A stretch of DNA of 34,083 bases from Planctomycetota bacterium (GCA_017303505.1 JAFLCP010000083.1:1-34083); one strand, 5' to 3'. Numbered from the stretch's first letter, positions 1-7,654 are shown. Numbers and translations: made by a program. The notes: a model not told the origin generated them from the letters alone.

Positions 1-252
1 GAACTCCTTTTTACAAGACTCTGCAACCATCGTGGTTCTAGGCTCTTGTATTAAGTAATGGTCTACCAAAGAATATGGGATCGCGCTAGACTATTTATTT
101 ACCCCAACATCGCGCGCGGGCCGTGGTGTGCGCCTCCAAATTGTTAATTCCCGAACGCCGTTACGTGTCACTGATGCTATTCGGGAGCTTCAACATTTGA
201 ACGTACGTTGACGAACGATGACAGAAATCGAACTAGTTTGGAAATGTTCGAT
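1..252. other. Intergenic / unassigned left edge
   Basis: No convincing gene is visible. Forward frames hit stops within about 60 bases of the left edge, so at most the last few codons of an upstream gene could be present. A 7-bp inverted repeat (149-155 with 180-186, loop 24 nt) and a 10-bp palindrome AACGTACGTT at 200-209 lie here. The inverted repeat is about 70 nt past the end of the minus-strand gene at 253 and has no T-tract, so a terminator role is not supported. Confidence 0.4.
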
Positions 253-783
253 CTATTCTTTCTTGGAATCGGAGGTGTTCTCCGTTACTTCGGCAGGTTC
301 CCATCTCAGAAAAGTGATGATTGCCGTGGCGACCACAATTGGCGCCCAAAACATCACAATTTCACTCAAGTACAATTGCGGTTGTGAAGAGAAGCGAACA
401 CGAGGCGGCGACATGTTAAAGTGTGACAGAAGAAATGCAACTGGAACCGATAACGCAAAGATCAAAGCAAGCGTCGAAGCATAGCTGTATCTTTTGTTTG
501 GCGACGCTGCTGCAATTCCAGTTGAGAAAGCTGCCAGAGGGAGAGTTAGCGTTAACAGTAGTCCATCATTACATAAATAGGCAATCAATGCCTCAGGATT
601 AGATTGGGGGCCGCCGAGCCAGGTTGGCTCAAGGGCATCTTTCACGAAAGCAATGATGATCAGCGGGAGAATGGAAACGACAGCCAGTCCAATGCCGTGT
701 CCAACCCCTCGAAGTAAGTTGTTACCTCGCGGATGGGCTAACAATGATGGTACTGTAGGGGACTCGTATGCATTTAAAGACAC
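253..783 (-). CDS. Small four-helix membrane protein, function unknown
   Basis: This encodes a 176-residue protein with four probable membrane helices, at about residues 28-47, 72-93, 101-120 and 141-159, and a charged C-terminus. I chose the GTG start at 783 because an SD-like GAGGTG lies about 9 nt upstream. It also places the 'NAYESPT' motif at the very N-terminus, as in many small planctomycete membrane proteins that begin 'NPYESP'. An ATG in the same frame at 819 would add 12 residues and is less likely. No catalytic motif is visible. It lies downstream of the substrate-binding lipoprotein gene on the same strand with a gap of about 130 nt, and no functional link is evident. Confidence 0.6.
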   Translation of the reverse strand: MSLNAYESPTVPSLLAHPRGNNLLRGVGHGIGLAVVSILPLIIIAFVKDALEPTWLGGPQSNPEALIAYLCNDGLLLTLTLPLAAFSTGIAAASPNKRYSYASTLALIFALSVPVAFLLSHFNMSPPRVRFSSQPQLYLSEIVMFWAPIVVATAIITFLRWEPAEVTENTSDSKKE

Positions 784-839
784 ATTATGTTCACCTCGCC
801 GATTCCAAGCAACGAACACTATGAGCGGGCAGTCGCAAT

Positions 840-858
840 TTTGGCACCGGCTGCCAAA
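840..858 (-). terminator. Stem-loop, weak terminator candidate for the NMT1-type gene
   Basis: A perfect 7-bp inverted repeat, TTTGGCA with TGCCAAA around a 5-nt loop, lies about 55 nt beyond the stop of the minus-strand gene at 913. Only a short A/T stretch follows on the minus strand, so intrinsic termination would be weak. The stem is visible, but its function is inferred. Confidence 0.3.
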
Positions 859-912
859 CGCTCCTTCGCCCCGCCGTCAAAATGTGTCATCCTAATCTGC
901 GGACGGTATGAC

Positions 913-1923
913 TTATTTGAAGAACGAATTATCGAAGCAATCGCTGGCTTTAACTTTGGCTGGATCAATGAGCTTAAGTTCTGCCATCTGCTTAACGAGT
1001 TCCTCCCAGCGTTCTGCAGTCATGATTCCGACTTTTTCAAGTGGGACAGTGTCGTTGATGCAGAGTGGTTTCATTTTCTCAACACCATAAACGAGAGCTT
1101 CGTCGGTCAAGCCATGTTCGTTTTGTGTGAGGATGTACTTGTTTGTCTCGGCTGGATCGGCAAGATACTTCTGCCATCCCTCCTGACAAGCTTGAACCAT
1201 TCGCTTGACTAAATCGGGATTGGTTTGGGCGTACTCTTTAGTTACTGCCAACAAGCTGGTATAGGGATTGAAGCCCGCTTCAGAAACCATCAATACGTTA
1301 ACCGGTACCTTCTCTTGTTCCGCTAAGAGCGGTTCGCTGAAAACATAAGCTTGTTGTCCAATGCCTGTGCCAGCAACCAAAGCACCAACACCACCTTGAT
1401 AAGGCACAACTTTGACGTTCTCCATGTAACCTTTGCTCTTTAGGAATTCGATGAAAGGTTGTCCGGCCCCCAACTGAAGTGTAAGGCCTGATAATTGTTC
1501 AAACTTCTCGATTCCCGAGTCTTTGCGAACGAGAATACAACGTGGTGATGTTTGCAGTGGAGCAAGTAAGCTAACGATATCGACACCGCTCTCGCGCGAA
1601 AGAACCAATTCGTCACCGTTGATAATGCCGAATTGAATACGGCCGACGGTCAGTTCCTGTGGAACGGTTGCCGCTTTGCCGCCAGGCAAAATCTCGACAT
1701 CTAAATTGTACTTCTCAAAAATGCCGTGCACCTTGGCTGCATAAAAACCACCATGTTCGGCTTCTGGAAACCAGTTGAGCTGGAGTATGACTTTGTCCTT
1801 ACCGGTGGTCGAACTGGCCGATTGCTTGGAATTGTCTTTGGTGTTGCAGCCAACGGCCAGGGCCATGATCGCAGTAAATACCAAGAAAAAGATGCGTGCG
1901 AGCGATGTGGTCAAATAACGCAT
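913..1923 (-). CDS. NMT1/THI5-like ABC transporter substrate-binding lipoprotein
   Basis: This is a 336-residue periplasmic binding protein of the NMT1/THI5/SsuA type, the family that binds thiamine-pyrimidine precursors, sulfonates or nitrate-like ligands. The N-terminus has a basic start, a hydrophobic segment and a lipobox-like LAVGC with the modified Cys at residue 26, so the protein should be a lipoprotein on the outer face of the cytoplasmic membrane. 'LNWFPEAEHGGFYAAK' (about residues 49-64) matches the conserved start of the NMT1 domain, where the first ligand-binding residues lie. The ATG at 1923 has AGAGG 6 nt upstream. No permease or ATPase gene is adjacent, so its transporter partners must be elsewhere. 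The TPP-riboswitch-like half-motif just upstream would favour a thiamine-precursor ligand, but that is inference. Confidence 0.85.
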   Translation of the reverse strand: MRYLTTSLARIFFLVFTAIMALAVGCNTKDNSKQSASSTTGKDKVILQLNWFPEAEHGGFYAAKVHGIFEKYNLDVEILPGGKAATVPQELTVGRIQFGIINGDELVLSRESGVDIVSLLAPLQTSPRCILVRKDSGIEKFEQLSGLTLQLGAGQPFIEFLKSKGYMENVKVVPYQGGVGALVAGTGIGQQAYVFSEPLLAEQEKVPVNVLMVSEAGFNPYTSLLAVTKEYAQTNPDLVKRMVQACQEGWQKYLADPAETNKYILTQNEHGLTDEALVYGVEKMKPLCINDTVPLEKVGIMTAERWEELVKQMAELKLIDPAKVKASDCFDNSFFK

Positions 1924-1963
1924 AACAAACCTCTGGTCGCAGATCGTGAGCTTCAGCGAAGTT

Positions 1964-2023
1964 GGCCCACATAAGAAAGAGGGCCTAACGGATAGCCCAC
2001 GTTACAGGAATCATATCAGGTTC
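1964..2023 (-). promoter_or_regulatory. Candidate regulatory leader with TPP-like 3' half-motif and alternative hairpins
   Basis: Read on the minus strand, the leader of the NMT1/THI5-type gene contains GAACCTGAT (2015-2023), followed by a segment resembling the 3' half of the thiamin-pyrophosphate aptamer (CC, then ACGTGGG where GCGTAGGG is usual). Downstream are two mutually exclusive pairings: GGGC at 1995-1998 with GCCC at 1981-1984, or GGCCC at 1981-1985 with GGGCC at 1964-1968. That layout suits a switch. A GCTGAGA motif exists at 2064-2070, but it is inside the S4 gene and too far away for a normal TPP fold. The complete 5' half is therefore missing or diverged. Confidence 0.3.
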
Positions 2024-2037
2024 GGCTAGTCTTTTCT

Positions 2038-2244
2038 CTACTTCAAGTCGGAAACGACAAAGGTCTCAGCTCCGACCTGTACTTTGTCGCCGGAGACGAG
2101 TTGCCTTTTTCGACGAGTTTCCACCACTCGGTTGACGCGTACCTCACCGCTTTGGATCAGCATTTTTGCATTGCCGCCTGTGCCTGAGATACCTTGGAGC
2201 TTAAGAAATTGTTCTAGGTGGATTGTCTTTTCTTCGTCAGACAT
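2038..2244 (-). CDS. S4-domain RNA-binding protein (YbcJ/YaaA-like)
   Basis: This 68-residue protein consists almost entirely of one S4 RNA-binding fold. The core 'LEQFLKLQGISGTGGNAK' (about 11-28) and 'GEVRVNRVVETRRKRQL' (about 33-49) match the small stand-alone S4 proteins of the YbcJ family, which bind structured RNA and are thought to act in ribosome-related processes. The arginine/lysine-rich stretch 43-48 is the expected RNA-contacting surface. It lies between the exo/endonuclease-family gene (19 nt upstream on the same strand) and the NMT1-type gene (114 nt downstream). It may be cotranscribed with the former. The substrate RNA is unknown. Confidence 0.85.
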   Translation of the reverse strand: MSDEEKTIHLEQFLKLQGISGTGGNAKMLIQSGEVRVNRVVETRRKRQLVSGDKVQVGAETFVVSDLK

Positions 2245-2262
2245 TATAGGTTTCGTTGTGGT

Positions 2263-3300
2263 TTAAGGGGTAAACAGAAACTCAGCGACCACGGGATGGT
2301 GGTCGCTAATATCGCGTTCGAGGGGATCGAGTTGCCAATAGCGTTCCCAATGGGTTTGGCTATCATCGATGCCCCCGCCGCGAATATTGAGATTGGGCAA
2401 TACTTGTATCGATTGGAACAATAGGTCACGGCCTGGGCCATCTTCCATCAAGGCGGGGGAAGCGAGTATACGGTCGAACTGCTTCTTTAGAAACAGATGG
2501 GTTTGACGCTGCTTGTCTGGTGCATGCGCAAGTAGGTCATGGAAATCGTCGTCCGTGGCATCTGATGTACCGCTCATAAGCAAATGAAGATCGCTATCAG
2601 CATGTAAGTCACCCGCGATTTCCTCGGTATTGAGATCTCCCATGATAATGATATTCGAGGTGTGGCGACTGAGGTCCTTCAGCCAATGCCGCACAAGCTT
2701 CGCTTGTTTTTGACGTAGTTCGGCCTCTTCGGGGCGAGCTCGAAGATGCAATACAACTACGATCAATTCTTCCACGTCGGCCTCGTTCCCCCAACGAAAA
2801 CGCGCCACGATATGTTTGGAAAGATTGTAGTACTGTTGACTTCGAAACATCGGTCCCGATTGTTCAAGTCTGCTGAACTCAACCAAGCCATCGCGAAACA
2901 ATATGCCCACTTCTTGTTCGGTCGCACGATCGAATCCATCGACATAAGCAATTCGGTAGGAAAGCCCATGCTTCTCCTTGAGAGTCTTGGTGAGATCTTC
3001 GAGCACTTTTCGATTTTCAATTTCTTGTAAGCCAAGGATCGTTGGCTTCATTTGTGCGATGCTCGATGCAACCACCTGCACTTTCCAGTCCCAATGCTCT
3101 TGGCTAGGTGCGCTAAGCTGTTTTGAAAGCTCGCTTGAATTGTCGCCCTGATAATGATCGAAAAACCATTCTAGGTTCCAAGTGGCGACCTTCAGCGAAT
3201 TGGGCTTGGGATCGTTGGCTACGACATCTTGTGCGGATAGAGTTGACACGGCGTTAGCATGCACCAACGCGATCACGATTGCGAATAGGAATGGTCGCAT
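2263..3300 (-). CDS. Secreted endonuclease/exonuclease/phosphatase-family protein
   Basis: This is a 345-residue protein of the metal-dependent EEP superfamily (DNase I, exonuclease III, sphingomyelinase and related phosphodiesterases). An N-terminal signal peptide (about 1-24, ending 'STLSAQ') indicates export. Family motifs appear in order: 'ATWNLEWF' (about 39-46), the metal-binding Glu in 'LQEIENR', 'VLHLRA', 'IIMGDLNTEE' with the catalytic Asp-Asn pair, 'FDRILASPAL', and the C-terminal 'ISDHHPVVAEF' with the catalytic Asp-His. All key residues appear intact, so it should be an active phosphodiesterase or nuclease. Whether it cuts nucleic acid, lipid or another phosphoester cannot be read from sequence. 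Export argues against a DNA-repair role. Confidence 0.85.
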   Translation of the reverse strand: MRPFLFAIVIALVHANAVSTLSAQDVVANDPKPNSLKVATWNLEWFFDHYQGDNSSELSKQLSAPSQEHWDWKVQVVASSIAQMKPTILGLQEIENRKVLEDLTKTLKEKHGLSYRIAYVDGFDRATEQEVGILFRDGLVEFSRLEQSGPMFRSQQYYNLSKHIVARFRWGNEADVEELIVVVLHLRARPEEAELRQKQAKLVRHWLKDLSRHTSNIIIMGDLNTEEIAGDLHADSDLHLLMSGTSDATDDDFHDLLAHAPDKQRQTHLFLKKQFDRILASPALMEDGPGRDLLFQSIQVLPNLNIRGGGIDDSQTHWERYWQLDPLERDISDHHPVVAEFLFTP

Positions 3301-3376
3301 ATTGGCATCACTCGCTTAAGCTACACATAGTGCCTGCACTGAGTTTGAAGCAGATGATTGCGCTGACTTCAAACGC

Positions 3377-3402
3377 AATAGTCGAGCTTGGGCTCGACTA
3401 TT
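3377..3402 (-). terminator. Strong stem-loop after the purU-like gene
   Basis: A perfect 11-bp inverted repeat, AATAGTCGAGC with GCTCGACTATT around a 4-nt loop, lies 4 nt past the stop of the minus-strand purU-like gene. Position and stem strength suit a transcription terminator or a 3'-end protecting structure. A clear T-tract is missing on either strand. Confidence 0.5.
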
Positions 3403-3406
3403 TCAA

Positions 3407-4264
3407 TTATGGTTTTCGAGCGATCACCCGATGGAAATGGAGTTGTACTTCGCGATCGAGGACGCGGCGGACACCTTCGACCATACAGTGTGGTTCATTT
3501 TGTTCTTGACCACGGCGGATGATGTCCTCCAGTTTTGAGCCTGGCGATACGGTGAACGTCGATTGATAAATGATCTGATTCCCCGCGTCGAGTTCTGGCA
3601 CAATGAAATGACACGTGGCACCGAAGGTCAACATGCGGACTTGATATGCATCATGATAAGGACGTAGGCCCTTAAATCCAGGGAGCAACCCATGATGCAG
3701 GTTGATGATTCGACCTCCCGCGTATTTCCAGCACAGGTCCGGTGGCACGATTCGCATGTATCGGGCAAGGAGCACATAATCGACTTGATATTGATCGAGT
3801 AGTTCTACCATGCGTTCGTCGTTGGCAGACCCATCGGGGTTACCGATGAATTCAAATGGTACGCCATAACGCTCCGCCAGCGGTTCGCATTTGCGTCGAT
3901 TGCCGATGATGACGGCCGCTTCCGCTTTCAGTTGTCCTGTTTCAATTGCCTGAAGTACTGCTTTGGGGACGTGATCTAAGAAGGTGGTGCAAATCGCCAG
4001 TCGAGGTTTTGCGGCACGCAAAGATGGGGACCACACTCGAATGGAGAGACCGGTTCGGTCCGCAATTTCCTTCATGTTGCGATCGATGACGGGCCATTTA
4101 GCATCATCGACATGGATGCGGCACAGCATGGCAAATATAGCGGCCTCATCATGGTCGTACATTTGAATCTCGGCGATATTCGCCCCGAGCGTGGTCACGC
4201 TGTGAATTATCGGATCAGCTAAGCCAACGTTATCCGGGCCAATCGCGGTGATCGTAATCTCCAT
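3407..4264 (-). CDS. purU: Formyltetrahydrofolate deformylase-like protein (ACT + formyltransferase)
   Basis: This 285-residue protein has an N-terminal ACT domain (about 1-80, 'ITAIGPDNVGLADPIIHSV') followed by a formyltransferase domain (about 88-275). That is the architecture of PurU, which hydrolyses 10-formyl-tetrahydrofolate to formate and tetrahydrofolate and so supplies formate for purine synthesis. The catalytic triad of the superfamily is visible: Asn188 and His190 in 'INLHHGLLP', and Asp226 in 'PELDAGNQ'. Length agrees with PurU (about 280-290). The segment where PurU usually has 'ILVSK' is divergent here ('LAICTTFLDHVP'), so a related formyl-transfer role remains possible. An AGGA lies about 13 nt before the ATG. 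Another gene diverges from it across a 158-nt region containing a palindrome. Confidence 0.75.
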   Translation of the reverse strand: MEITITAIGPDNVGLADPIIHSVTTLGANIAEIQMYDHDEAAIFAMLCRIHVDDAKWPVIDRNMKEIADRTGLSIRVWSPSLRAAKPRLAICTTFLDHVPKAVLQAIETGQLKAEAAVIIGNRRKCEPLAERYGVPFEFIGNPDGSANDERMVELLDQYQVDYVLLARYMRIVPPDLCWKYAGGRIINLHHGLLPGFKGLRPYHDAYQVRMLTFGATCHFIVPELDAGNQIIYQSTFTVSPGSKLEDIIRRGQEQNEPHCMVEGVRRVLDREVQLHFHRVIARKP

Positions 4265-4305
4265 AGGTCGTGTGAGTTCCTATCCAGTTTTTTTGACAAC
4301 ACGAT

Positions 4306-4364
4306 TCCAGCGTCCGCTGGATCGCTATACTGTATGCCTAATGTTACACGGCCAATATTACACG
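4306..4364. promoter_or_regulatory. Palindrome plus direct repeats in the divergent purU/ykgJ region
   Basis: The region between the diverging genes holds a 16-bp palindrome, TCCAGCG-TC-CGCTGGA (4306-4321). It also holds two copies of TTACACG (4344-4350 and 4358-4364) spaced 14 bp start to start. Both are shapes expected of dimeric regulator sites. No regulator gene is nearby, and the operator role is inferred from symmetry and position only. Confidence 0.35.
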
Positions 4365-4391
4365 CGTAATGCTGGACCCGAGAACGAGATG

Positions 4392-4421
4392 TTGACACCC
4401 TTGAATTTGGGATGATATACA
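4392..4421 (+). promoter_or_regulatory. Sigma-70-type promoter abutting the YkgJ-type gene
   Basis: A consensus TTGACA (4392-4397) is separated by 18 bp from TATACA (4416-4421). Initiation would be expected near 4428, at or past the first ATG (4423) and next to the second in-frame ATG (4429). If the promoter is used, the mRNA would be leaderless or nearly so and start at the second ATG. Confidence 0.5.
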
Positions 4422-4422
4422 A

Positions 4423-4872
4423 ATGAGCATGCCCGTGTTGCCGAAGCCGCCCCGATCCAAAGTGCCGCCCGATGCGTGCCTTTGCGATTATTGTACCGCG
4501 AAATGTTGCAAGTACTTTGCTCTTCCGATCGAAACTCCCACAGAACAGAAGGATTTCGATTACATGAGGTGGTTTTTATTGCACGACCGCGCCAGCGTGT
4601 TCGTCGAAGACGATACTTGGTACCTGCTGGTCCATACCACTTGCAAACATTTGCAGAGCAACAACATGTGCGGCATCTACCACACTCGCCCGCAAATCTG
4701 TCGCGATTATTCCACCGACAATTGCGAATATGAAGATAGCTGGACTTATGAAAAGTACTTCGAATCACCAGAGCAAGTTGTCGAATATGTTGAAGCGACT
4801 TTGGGTGCAAAGAACCGCGGCAACATCAGAAGTCCAGAACCACCCATGTTGCCAATCCTCAACTCCGTTTGA
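4423..4872 (+). CDS. YkgJ-family cysteine-cluster protein
   Basis: This 149-residue protein carries the CxxCxxxCC-type cluster of the YkgJ/UPF0153 family: 'CLCDYCTAKCCKYF' near residues 20-33, then single conserved cysteines in 'TCKHL', 'CGIYHTRPQICRDY' and 'NCEYE'. The family is thought to bind zinc or an Fe-S cluster, and its biochemical role is not settled. An in-frame ATG two codons downstream (4429) may be the true start. A strong promoter is positioned so that transcription would begin there, and no good SD precedes 4423. The gene lies 120 nt upstream of hisS on the same strand and diverges from the purU-like gene. Family assignment is firm, but function is unknown. Confidence 0.85.
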   Translation: MSMPVLPKPPRSKVPPDACLCDYCTAKCCKYFALPIETPTEQKDFDYMRWFLLHDRASVFVEDDTWYLLVHTTCKHLQSNNMCGIYHTRPQICRDYSTDNCEYEDSWTYEKYFESPEQVVEYVEATLGAKNRGNIRSPEPPMLPILNSV

Positions 4873-4910
4873 GCTTCTCGATAGTAGCCCCGGTAAACCG
4901 AAACATCGCA

Positions 4911-4956
4911 AGTCGTGTCTCATCATCAAATTGAAGGTTTGATGCCAAACGCGACT
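4911..4956 (+). promoter_or_regulatory. Two-part stem-loop in the hisS leader
   Basis: An outer 5-bp pairing (AGTCG 4911-4915 with CGACT 4952-4956) encloses a 7-bp hairpin (CATCAAA 4924-4930 with TTTGATG 4938-4944). It ends 36 nt before the hisS ATG. No T-box signature or T-tract terminator was found, so it may be a leader structure or an end structure for the upstream gene. Confidence 0.3.
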
Positions 4957-4992
4957 CAATGTCAGAATCAGAAATGAAGGAATTTGGAATTC

Positions 4993-6342
4993 ATGATCGA
5001 ACCCAAAACTCTCAAAGGGTTTCGCGACTACTTACCCGAAGTGATGATCCCTCGGGAAAGGATGATGGAGGTCGCGCGAAATGTGTACCGCCAATATGGT
5101 TTTGTTCCGATCGATACTCCCGCATTAGAGTACTTAGAGATCTTGACCGGCAAAGGGAGCGATGAGACGGAACGGCAGTTGTACCGCTTTGAAGATCATG
5201 GTGGACGACAAGTTGGAATGCGTTTTGACTTGACTGTTCCTCTAGCCCGTTTCGTCGCGCAGCATCACGCTCAGTTGGGCCTACCTTTCAAACGTTATCA
5301 CATCGCTCCGGTTTGGCGAGGTGAAGCACCGCAGGCAGGCCGCTATCGCGAATTTGTACAATGCGACTTCGATACGATTGGTACCGAGAGTGTTGCCGCT
5401 GATATTGAAACGGCATTGGTGATGCACGATTTGATTGTGGCTGTAGGCGTTACCGAGTTCAAGATTCATATCAACCATCGGCAAGTGTTGACCGGCCTGC
5501 TCGAGAAATTAGGGCTCCTCGATGCGTCTGTGCCCGTGCTGCGAGCGCTTGACAAGTTGGCAAAGACAAGTGTCGAAGCTGTCTCGGCAGAAATGCAGCA
5601 AGCAGCTGGGCTCACCGCCGCACAAGCAGCAGAGGTTTTGACGTTGGCTTCTGTGAAAGGCTCTAACGCCGAAATCTTGCAGCAGCTCGCAACCATTGTC
5701 GCTGGCAACGCGCGAGGTGAAGCGGGACTCAAGCGTTTGTCCGACATGGTCGCCGGGTTAGCGGCGGCAGGCGTGCCAGAATCGCGATTCGAATTGGATG
5801 TCTCGATCGCTCGCGGCTTGGATTATTACACCGGCGTTGTTTTTGAAACGTATCTTGATGCGCTTCCAGGCATCGGGAGTATTTGTTCCGGTGGCCGGTA
5901 CGACAATCTTGCCGGGATGTATACCAAGCAACATCTGCCAGGCATCGGAGCGTCGCTAGGTTTGGATCGATTACTTGCCGCACTGGAAAAGCTTGGGAAA
6001 TTGCCGGCCAGCAAAACAACCGTTCCTATTTTGGTGGCTTTCTTCGATCCAGATCGCTTGAATGACTATTTGAAAATTTCACGCACCATTCGAGAGGCAG
6101 GCTTCGGTTGCGAACTCTATCCGGAGCCCAAGAAGCTCGGGGCCCAGTTAAAGTATGCGGATCAAAAGGGATTTCGCATCGCGGTTATCGCAGGTAGTCA
6201 AGAATTAGAACGCGGAGTGGTTCAACTAAAAGACTTGCAGCGTAAGATCAGTTCTGATGTCGCTTGGGGAAATGATCCCAGTGAATTGTTACGTGGGTTG
6301 GCCAACATGCTCCAGTTGAATGAAGGGAACCTTGTGGTATGA
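4993..6342 (+). CDS. hisS: Histidine--tRNA ligase
   Basis: HisRS charges tRNA-His in the cytoplasm. The 449-residue protein has all class II synthetase landmarks: 'LKGFRDYLP' (7-15), the motif 2 region 'YHIAPVWRGEAPQAGRYREF' (102-121), the histidine-specific 'GLDYYTG' (275-281) and 'SGGRYD' (299-304), and motif 3 'GIGASLGLDRL' (317-327). An anticodon-binding domain spans about 343-435. I chose the ATG at 4993, with AAGGA 11 nt upstream. An in-frame TTG at 4984 would add three residues but lies only about 3 nt from that SD. Its stop overlaps the start of the DinB-family gene (ATGA), so the two are probably translationally coupled. Confidence 0.97.
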   Translation: MIEPKTLKGFRDYLPEVMIPRERMMEVARNVYRQYGFVPIDTPALEYLEILTGKGSDETERQLYRFEDHGGRQVGMRFDLTVPLARFVAQHHAQLGLPFKRYHIAPVWRGEAPQAGRYREFVQCDFDTIGTESVAADIETALVMHDLIVAVGVTEFKIHINHRQVLTGLLEKLGLLDASVPVLRALDKLAKTSVEAVSAEMQQAAGLTAAQAAEVLTLASVKGSNAEILQQLATIVAGNARGEAGLKRLSDMVAGLAAAGVPESRFELDVSIARGLDYYTGVVFETYLDALPGIGSICSGGRYDNLAGMYTKQHLPGIGASLGLDRLLAALEKLGKLPASKTTVPILVAFFDPDRLNDYLKISRTIREAGFGCELYPEPKKLGAQLKYADQKGFRIAVIAGSQELERGVVQLKDLQRKISSDVAWGNDPSELLRGLANMLQLNEGNLVV

Positions 6343-6893
6343 GTCAGGAAGCCATCTATGAAGTTGGATATCCAAGTGCCAATGAACATCCTCCCTTCAT
6401 GGGCAATTACATCAAGCTGGTAACGGAATCGAATGTACTTGATGCGATGGAGCAGCAGCTCCAACGTTTTCGTGCGTTTGTCGAGTCGATTCCGGCCAAT
6501 CAATTGCATGTCCTTCACGCTCCCTACACTTGGACGATTGCCGAAGTTTTGGGGCACTGCAATGACACGGAGCGTGTCTTTTCCTATCGTGCGATGAGAA
6601 TTGCGGCGGGTGACAAAACTCCGTTGCCAGGTTTTGATGAGAACATGATGGTCGCAGCGTTTGAATATGCCGTCTGTGATCTCAACGACTTAGTCGATGA
6701 ATGGGCGCATTTGCGTCGCTCGAACATTCACTTGTTCTCGCGGTTTGCTCCCAAACATTGGAAGGAGATCGGGATTTCTAGCGACTCCCCCTGCTCTGCA
6801 CGTGCATTGGCGTACGCCATTGTTGGACATGTGCGCCATCACGCCTACATTTTGCAAAAGCGGATCGGTGTCAAAAACATCGTGACCATTTAG
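6339..6893 (+). CDS. DinB-family (DinB_2-like) putative metal-dependent protein
   Basis: This 184-residue protein belongs to the DinB/YfiT-like four-helix bundle superfamily, many members of which are metal-dependent transferases or hydrolases using low-molecular-weight thiols. The three-histidine metal site appears intact: His73 in 'VLGHCNDTERV', and His164 and His168 in 'IVGHVRHHAYIL'. The start codon overlaps the hisS stop as ATGA, so translation is coupled to hisS. The link to hisS may only be genomic convenience, because DinB-like genes occur in many contexts. The substrate cannot be inferred. It converges with the short-chain dehydrogenase gene, leaving 32 nt and no obvious terminator between them. 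Confidence 0.8.
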   Translation: MSQEAIYEVGYPSANEHPPFMGNYIKLVTESNVLDAMEQQLQRFRAFVESIPANQLHVLHAPYTWTIAEVLGHCNDTERVFSYRAMRIAAGDKTPLPGFDENMMVAAFEYAVCDLNDLVDEWAHLRRSNIHLFSRFAPKHWKEIGISSDSPCSARALAYAIVGHVRHHAYILQKRIGVKNIVTI

Positions 6894-6925
6894 GCGAAAG
6901 ATGTTGAGATTCGGAAGTCGCTCTG

Positions 6926-7654
6926 TTAGTACCATTCCTGGGCAAGAGGTTTGATCACAATTTCTGGGACGTGGACATTCTTCGGCAGAGCGGCCAATGA
7001 AGTGAGGACTTCAGCAACCTCTTCCGGTTGCAAAATTCGTTGACGATGCTCGTCGCTGACGGGAGTTGGACGGTGATCGAGTATGGGGGTGTTCACTTCA
7101 CCTGGGTATACGTTGATCAACCGAATACCATCTTTGTTCACTTCATTGGAGACGCAAGTTCCCAACGCCGTCATCGCAAACTTGCTGGCAGAGTAGGCGA
7201 CGCCACCGAGGGCAATGGCTCGCTTTCCAGCCACGGACGAGATGTTGAAAATGACTCCGTCTTTTTGTTTTCGCATGGTTGGTAACAGGGCAAATAGGCA
7301 GTTGTATGCCCCGTTCGCGTTGATGTTTACCACATTATCCCATTGCTCGGGAGACAAAACGCTCATCGCGCGATCTTTGACATTGATTCCAGCAGCATTT
7401 ACGAACACATCGATTCGCTCGACGAGTCCTACAACCCAATCAAAGTACGAGACGACTTCGTCGCGTTTGGCGACATCGACGCTGCGAAATTGGATCGGAT
7501 GGGTGCCTGTAGATAATTCGGCAACTTTGGCGAGTTGTTCAGTTCTTCGCCCACCGATGAACACGCGGGCTCCCGCTTTTGCAAAGGCCAGAGCTGTTGC
7601 GGCACCGATTCCCGTCCCTCCACCGACTACGACGACGACCTTACCAGCAAACAT
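6926..7654 (-). CDS. Short-chain dehydrogenase/reductase
   Basis: This 242-residue NAD(P)-dependent oxidoreductase is of the classical SDR type. It shows the nucleotide-binding glycine motif 'GGGTGIG' (11-17), 'NAAG' (86-89), the structural Asn in 'NINANG' (about 110-115), Ser139/Ser140, and the catalytic Tyr154-Lys158 in 'YSASK'. 'PGEVNTP' (about 184-190) matches the C-terminal SDR motif. 'GGRR' after the second strand, with basic residues, suggests NADP(H) preference. I chose the ATG at 7654 because GGAAGAG lies 5 nt upstream and the Rossmann fold starts at once. The open frame extends 51 codons further upstream without SDR-like sequence. The substrate is unknown. It diverges from the RDD-SpoIIM-MoxR operon. 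Confidence 0.9.
   Translation of the reverse strand: MFAGKVVVVVGGGTGIGAATALAFAKAGARVFIGGRRTEQLAKVAELSTGTHPIQFRSVDVAKRDEVVSYFDWVVGLVERIDVFVNAAGINVKDRAMSVLSPEQWDNVVNINANGAYNCLFALLPTMRKQKDGVIFNISSVAGKRAIALGGVAYSASKFAMTALGTCVSNEVNKDGIRLINVYPGEVNTPILDHRPTPVSDEHRQRILQPEEVAEVLTSLAALPKNVHVPEIVIKPLAQEWY

Noticed and set aside
787..1212. 141-codon plus-strand frame opposite the NMT1-type gene
   Set aside because: It is antisense to a well-supported lipoprotein gene and has no domain signature.
1924..2100. Complete canonical TPP riboswitch
   Set aside because: The 3' half-motif is suggestive, but CTGAGA is 40 nt from GAACCTGAT and lies inside the S4 coding sequence, and the P5 loop bases do not match. 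It is kept only as a finding.
4293..4331. Promoter using TTGACA at 4293 and TATACT at 4326
   Set aside because: The spacing is 27 bp, too long for sigma-70, and a better promoter lies at 4392-4421.
4358..4810. 150-codon minus-strand frame opposite the YkgJ-type gene
   Set aside because: It is antisense to a gene with clear family motifs, and the translated product is not protein-like.
4873..4992. T-box leader for hisS
   Set aside because: No T-box sequence, specifier loop or T-tract terminator is present. Only a simple two-part stem-loop is visible.
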